Shown here piece after piece: positions 50,596-53,705 of a stretch of 53,705 nt of DNA. Made by a program: the position numbers and the translations under genes. This stretch comes from Pseudomonadota bacterium (GTDB taxonomy: Bacteria > Pseudomonadota > Alphaproteobacteria > Caulobacterales > Caulobacteraceae): contig JAHWJX010000009.1 in assembly GCA_019348195.1 (NCBI GenBank), forward strand, positions 1 to 53,705, read 5' to 3'. The notes under the pieces were generated by a model. The model had not been told where the DNA came from, did no database searches, and saw only the letters and a list, made by a program, of their open reading frames with translations. How positions within the stretch are numbered: position 1 is the first letter of the stretch; every line of letters begins with the position of its first letter.

Positions 50596-51741
50596 ATGAG
50601 CCAACGCTCGCCCATCAGCGGCCTGCCGCTGCACGCCGACACCGCCTGGTCGCTCAGCGACGGCCGGAACGAACGCTGGCCGGTGGTGGACGGCATCGCC
50701 TATCTGCGCGTTGGACGCGACGCCTTGGTGCGCGACGCCCTGACCTGCCTGGACGCGGGGCGGCCCGATGACGCGCTGGTGCTTCTGCTGGCCGACCGCG
50801 ACGACCTGTGGAACGGTGCGCCGGCCGATCCGGAACACCTCCGGGCCCTGGTGCGCGACCGGGAGCGGCTGACCTTTCGCGAGGCCATGGCCCACCTCGG
50901 CTTTGACGGCGCCGGCGTCTACAACGCCCACCGCTGGAGCGATCCGACCTTCCTGGCCGGCCTCGCGTTGCTGGAGGCGCACTGGCCCGATCCGGCCCCG
51001 CGAACTGCTTTCGAGCTGTCCTGCGGGGCGGGGCATTACCTTCGCGAGCTCTGTCGTCGCGGCGTCAAGGCCACCGGCGCGGACCTCGTCTTCGCCAAGC
51101 TGTGGCTGGCCAGGCACTGGGTGGCCTGCGGCGCCGCCGAACTCATCTGCTTCGACGCCGCCGCGCCCTGGCCCACTGGCCGCGACACCTACGACCTGGT
51201 GTTGTGCCAGGACGCGTTTTCCTTTCTCGACAACAAGCCGGCCGTGGTTGAGGCCCTGCGGGCGCTGGCCGGTCCGGGCTGGGTGGCGGTAGGCCACGTG
51301 AAGAATGCGGACTGGCCGGGGTTGGCCAGCCGCGGCGCGGTCACCGCCGCCGACATCGACAAACTCTTCCCCCGCGGCGTGGTCTATGAGGACGCCGAGC
51401 TCACGCGCGCCCTGGTCCAGAACCGCGCGCCCGAACCCGCCCTCCCTCGCAATCTCAAGCGGGTGGAGGCATTTTCGCTCGTGTTCGGGCCTGGTCTGCA
51501 TTGCAAGCCGCACAGCCTGGCCGGCGGGCTGGCCTTGCCGCCTGAAGGCGCGCCTCTCCGCCGCAACCCGCTCTATGACGGCTGCCTGATCCGCTGGCCC
51601 ACCGAACGCTATCGCCAGGAGTTCCAGCCCCGCGCGACCTACCCCCTGCGCACGGACGCGCCCGAGAGCGCCGTGTGCGGTCCGGCCGTGGCCCAGGCCG
51701 CTCGACGGCGGGAGCTCGTCGACCTGCCCGAACGCTGGTGA
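50596..51741 (+). CDS. SAM-dependent methyltransferase domain protein
   Basis: 381 residues from ATG 50596. The N-terminal part begins SQRSPISGLPLHADTAWSLS, then VDGIAYLRVGRDALVRDALT, LDAGRPDDALVLLLADRDDL. The methyltransferase core is AFELSCGAGHYLRELCRRGV, GADLVFAKLWLARHWVACGA and LVLCQDAFSFLDNKPAVVEA. The C-terminal 100 residues are unfamiliar. Motif I is ELSCGAG rather than the usual DxGxG, so activity needs confirmation. It precedes the ABC exporter gene by about 110 nt in the same direction. Substrate unknown. Confidence 0.75.
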   Translation: MSQRSPISGLPLHADTAWSLSDGRNERWPVVDGIAYLRVGRDALVRDALTCLDAGRPDDALVLLLADRDDLWNGAPADPEHLRALVRDRERLTFREAMAHLGFDGAGVYNAHRWSDPTFLAGLALLEAHWPDPAPRTAFELSCGAGHYLRELCRRGVKATGADLVFAKLWLARHWVACGAAELICFDAAAPWPTGRDTYDLVLCQDAFSFLDNKPAVVEALRALAGPGWVAVGHVKNADWPGLASRGAVTAADIDKLFPRGVVYEDAELTRALVQNRAPEPALPRNLKRVEAFSLVFGPGLHCKPHSLAGGLALPPEGAPLRRNPLYDGCLIRWPTERYRQEFQPRATYPLRTDAPESAVCGPAVAQAARRRELVDLPERW

Positions 51742-51853
51742 TCCGAACACGGCCGCAGCTCGGCAGGCGCGGTCCAGCCGTTCTTGCGACCCGCTTCAGC
51801 CAGCGCCGGCCCGCGGGTGCGTTGCCGCCGCTCCGTCCCCATCTTGGCCGGGC

Positions 51854-53705
51854 ATGTCTGACTCCACCCAGCCAGAGCAGGCGCGCCCTCGCGCCCTGTC
51901 CAACGCCGCCGTCCTGCGCTTCGCCTGGGCCCGCTGGACCCGTCGTCCGGGACGGCTGGCCGCCATCCTGGCCGTCACCCTGCTGGCCACGGTCTGCGAC
52001 CTGTCCATACCCTGGGCCGTCAAGGCCCTCACCGAGACCGTCTCCGACCCGGTGCGCCGCCCGGACGCCGCCTGGGCCGCCTGGGCCGGCCTCACCGGTC
52101 TGTACGTGCTCTTTTACAGCTTCCGGCAGGGGCTGTTCCGCCTGATGAACGGCTTTGCGGCCCGCAACATGGAGGACCTCACCAACGAGGCCTTCCGGCG
52201 TGTTCAGGCGTTCAGCGCCGATTGGCACGCCAACACCTTCGCGGGCTCCACCGTCCGCCAGGTCAGTCGGGCCATGTGGGGCCTGGACAGCGTCAGCGAC
52301 ACCGTTTTCCTGATGCTCGGGCCCGCCGTGCTGGTCCTGACCGGGCTGTCGGTGTCCCTGGCCATCAACGACCCGGTGATCGGGGCGGTCGCCGCCCTGC
52401 TGATCATTCTGTACGTCGCGGCCAACGTCGTTCTGAACACTCGTTATGTGCGCCCCGCCAACCTCCGCTCCAACGCCTTGGACAGCAAGTTGGGCGGCGC
52501 CCTGGCGGACGCCATGAGCGGCAACCCCACCGTGAAGAGCTTTGGCGCGGAGGAGCGTGAAACGGCACGACTGGGCGAGACCACCTCCGCCTGGCGCAGG
52601 GCTTCCATCGAAACCTGGACCCGTTTCACCGATGTGGGCCTGCTGATGAACGTGCTCCTGGTGGCGCTCCAGGCCTCGCTCACCGGGATGATGGTGTACA
52701 ACTGGGCGCAGGGGCGGGCCGATACCGGCGACGTCCTCTTCGCGGTCACCAGCTTCATGTTGATGAGCGGCTATCTCCGCAACGTGGGCGAGATGGTGCA
52801 GGGCCTGCAGAAAGGGGTCGACGACCTCACGGATGTGGCCGTGTTCATGCAAACGCCGCCTCAGGTCGGGGACCGCCCAGACGCTCCGGCCTTCCGGCCC
52901 GTCCGGGGCGAGGTGGTGCTGGATCACGTCACCTTCGGCTACGCCAACGCCGCTGAACCCCTCTACCGCGACTTCTCCCTGGCCATCGCTCCGGGCGAGC
53001 GGGTCGCCCTGGTCGGACCGACGGGGGCGGGGAAGTCCACCTTCGTCAAGTTGATCCAGCGCCTCTACGACCTCGACGGCGGCCGGATCCTCATCGACGG
53101 CCAGGACATCTCAACCGTGACCCAGGCCAGCCTGCGCCGGTCCATCGCCGTGGTGCCCCAGGACCCCGCGCTTTTCCACCGCTCGGTGGCCGAGAACATC
53201 AGCTACGGCCGGCCGGACGCCACCGCGGACCAGATCAAGGCCGCCGCGCGCCGCGCGCGCGCCCACGACTTCATCACCCGCCTGCCCCAGGGCTACGACA
53301 CCCTGGTGGGGGAACGTGGCGTGAAGCTGTCCGGCGGCGAGCGCCAGCGGGTGGCGCTGGGGCGGGCGCTCTGCTCCGGTCCCCGGCTGCTGCTGCTGGA
53401 CGAGCCGCTGGCGTCGCTGGACGCGGCCCTGCGGCGCAAGGTGCTCCCCTTCCTGCGCCGCGTGCGCGACGAGTTCGCGCTTCCCATGCTGCTGGTGTCG
53501 CACGACCCGGTAGAGGTGCAGGCGCTCTGCGACGACCTGGTGGTGCTGAACGAGGGCCGCATCGTCGCGCGCGGCGAGCCGCGCGCCGTGCTGGCCCGCC
53601 CCGAGGTGTTTTCGCTGGGCCAGGGGGAGGCGGAGGGGTTCCAGAACGTGATCCCCGCGCGCGTGGTGGAGACGCGCGACGGGGTGAGCGTGGTGCGCCT
53701 GGGCG
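51854..53705 (+). CDS. ABC exporter half-transporter with importer-type (ModC-like) C-terminus; partial, possibly chimeric
   Basis: Open to the window end (617 residues so far). Residues about 35-330 are an exporter membrane domain (LAAILAVTLLATVCDLSIPW, LLIILYVAANVVL). The nucleotide-binding domain starts conventionally: VALVGPTGAGKSTFVKLIQR (Walker A about 388) and GYDTLVGERGVKLSGGERQR (signature about 492). Beyond the signature it no longer resembles an exporter. It reads LGRALCSGPRLLLLDEPLAS, LDAALRRKVLPFLRRVRDEF, LLVSHDPVEVQALCDDLVVL, then EGFQNVIPARVVETRDG, which is the Walker B, H-loop and TOBE start of a molybdate/polyamine-type importer ATPase. The frame is continuous. An assembly join at the conserved signature is the simplest explanation. 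Confidence 0.8.
   Translation, partial: MSDSTQPEQARPRALSNAAVLRFAWARWTRRPGRLAAILAVTLLATVCDLSIPWAVKALTETVSDPVRRPDAAWAAWAGLTGLYVLFYSFRQGLFRLMNGFAARNMEDLTNEAFRRVQAFSADWHANTFAGSTVRQVSRAMWGLDSVSDTVFLMLGPAVLVLTGLSVSLAINDPVIGAVAALLIILYVAANVVLNTRYVRPANLRSNALDSKLGGALADAMSGNPTVKSFGAEERETARLGETTSAWRRASIETWTRFTDVGLLMNVLLVALQASLTGMMVYNWAQGRADTGDVLFAVTSFMLMSGYLRNVGEMVQGLQKGVDDLTDVAVFMQTPPQVGDRPDAPAFRPVRGEVVLDHVTFGYANAAEPLYRDFSLAIAPGERVALVGPTGAGKSTFVKLIQRLYDLDGGRILIDGQDISTVTQASLRRSIAVVPQDPALFHRSVAENISYGRPDATADQIKAAARRARAHDFITRLPQGYDTLVGERGVKLSGGERQRVALGRALCSGPRLLLLDEPLASLDAALRRKVLPFLRRVRDEFALPMLLVSHDPVEVQALCDDLVVLNEGRIVARGEPRAVLARPEVFSLGQGEAEGFQNVIPARVVETRDGVSVVRLG

Noticed and set aside
1-53705. Defence island, prophage, integrative element or CRISPR array
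   Set aside because: No integrase, transposase, restriction, toxin-antitoxin, cas or phage structural motif was seen on either strand, and no regularly spaced direct repeats with unique spacers. The periodic repeats present are all inside coding genes.

Overview
This GC-rich window looks like chromosomal DNA of a Caulobacterales-type alphaproteobacterium (Caulobacter/Phenylobacterium-like). The evidence is the FlbT/FlaF pair, a TipN-like polarity protein, an NrtR-type "NAD regulator", a PA0069-type radical SAM protein, a glyQ-glyS-ppdK row, and GANTC sites upstream of the polarity gene. I see no rRNA, tRNA, insertion sequence, integrase, phage block or CRISPR array. Gene density is very high, with many 1-4 nt overlaps, and no gene-free stretch exceeds 300 bases.

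Layout. 0.1-4.1 kb: cell-envelope operon tolB-pal-cpoB running into tilS. 4.1-9.0 kb: minus-strand block with a giant TipN-like membrane coiled-coil protein containing fourteen 22-residue repeats, a 60-residue protein and a secreted beta/gamma-crystallin-like protein. 9.1-14.6 kb: an ABC ATPase, a permease fused to an M1 peptidase, a 52-residue protein and a DUF2272 protein. 14.6-19 kb: DEAD-box helicase, glyoxalase I, a small lipoprotein, RNase HII and two glycine-zipper proteins, one with a Tyr/Gly/Gln/Ser low-complexity tail. 19.1-26.6 kb: RNA methyltransferase, a second methyltransferase, radical SAM protein, a glycosyltransferase/DUF2064 pair, a lytic transglycosylase and a uracil-DNA glycosylase-like protein lacking a key His.

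26.7-38 kb: ETF-ubiquinone oxidoreductase, TPR lipoprotein and ispE in one operon; a Gly/Ser/Met-rich secreted protein; then glyQ, glyS, ppdK and a PaaI thioesterase. 38-43.1 kb: a KAS III enzyme, two paralogous outer-membrane barrels that share an upstream palindrome-like element, the NAD regulator coupled to an HD hydrolase, and a conserved-looking small protein. 43.2-46.2 kb: a small gene with an apparent frameshift, a lipoprotein, an orphan MoxR ATPase and an extremely acidic protein. 46.3-51.7 kb: flbT-flaF, methyltransferases (one ETF-beta lysine methyltransferase-like), a DUF4142 protein and ubiA.

The window ends inside an ABC transporter gene. It begins as an exporter, but past its LSGGE signature it reads as an importer-type (ModC-like) ATPase with a TOBE start. 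This is either an assembly chimera at a conserved motif or a remarkable natural hybrid, and it is the observation most in need of checking. No clear-cut new defence or metabolic system is visible. The most distinctive biology is in the repeat and low-complexity proteins (22-mer coiled coil, YGYSQ protein, D/E-rich protein next to MoxR) and in the previously unremarked small genes.
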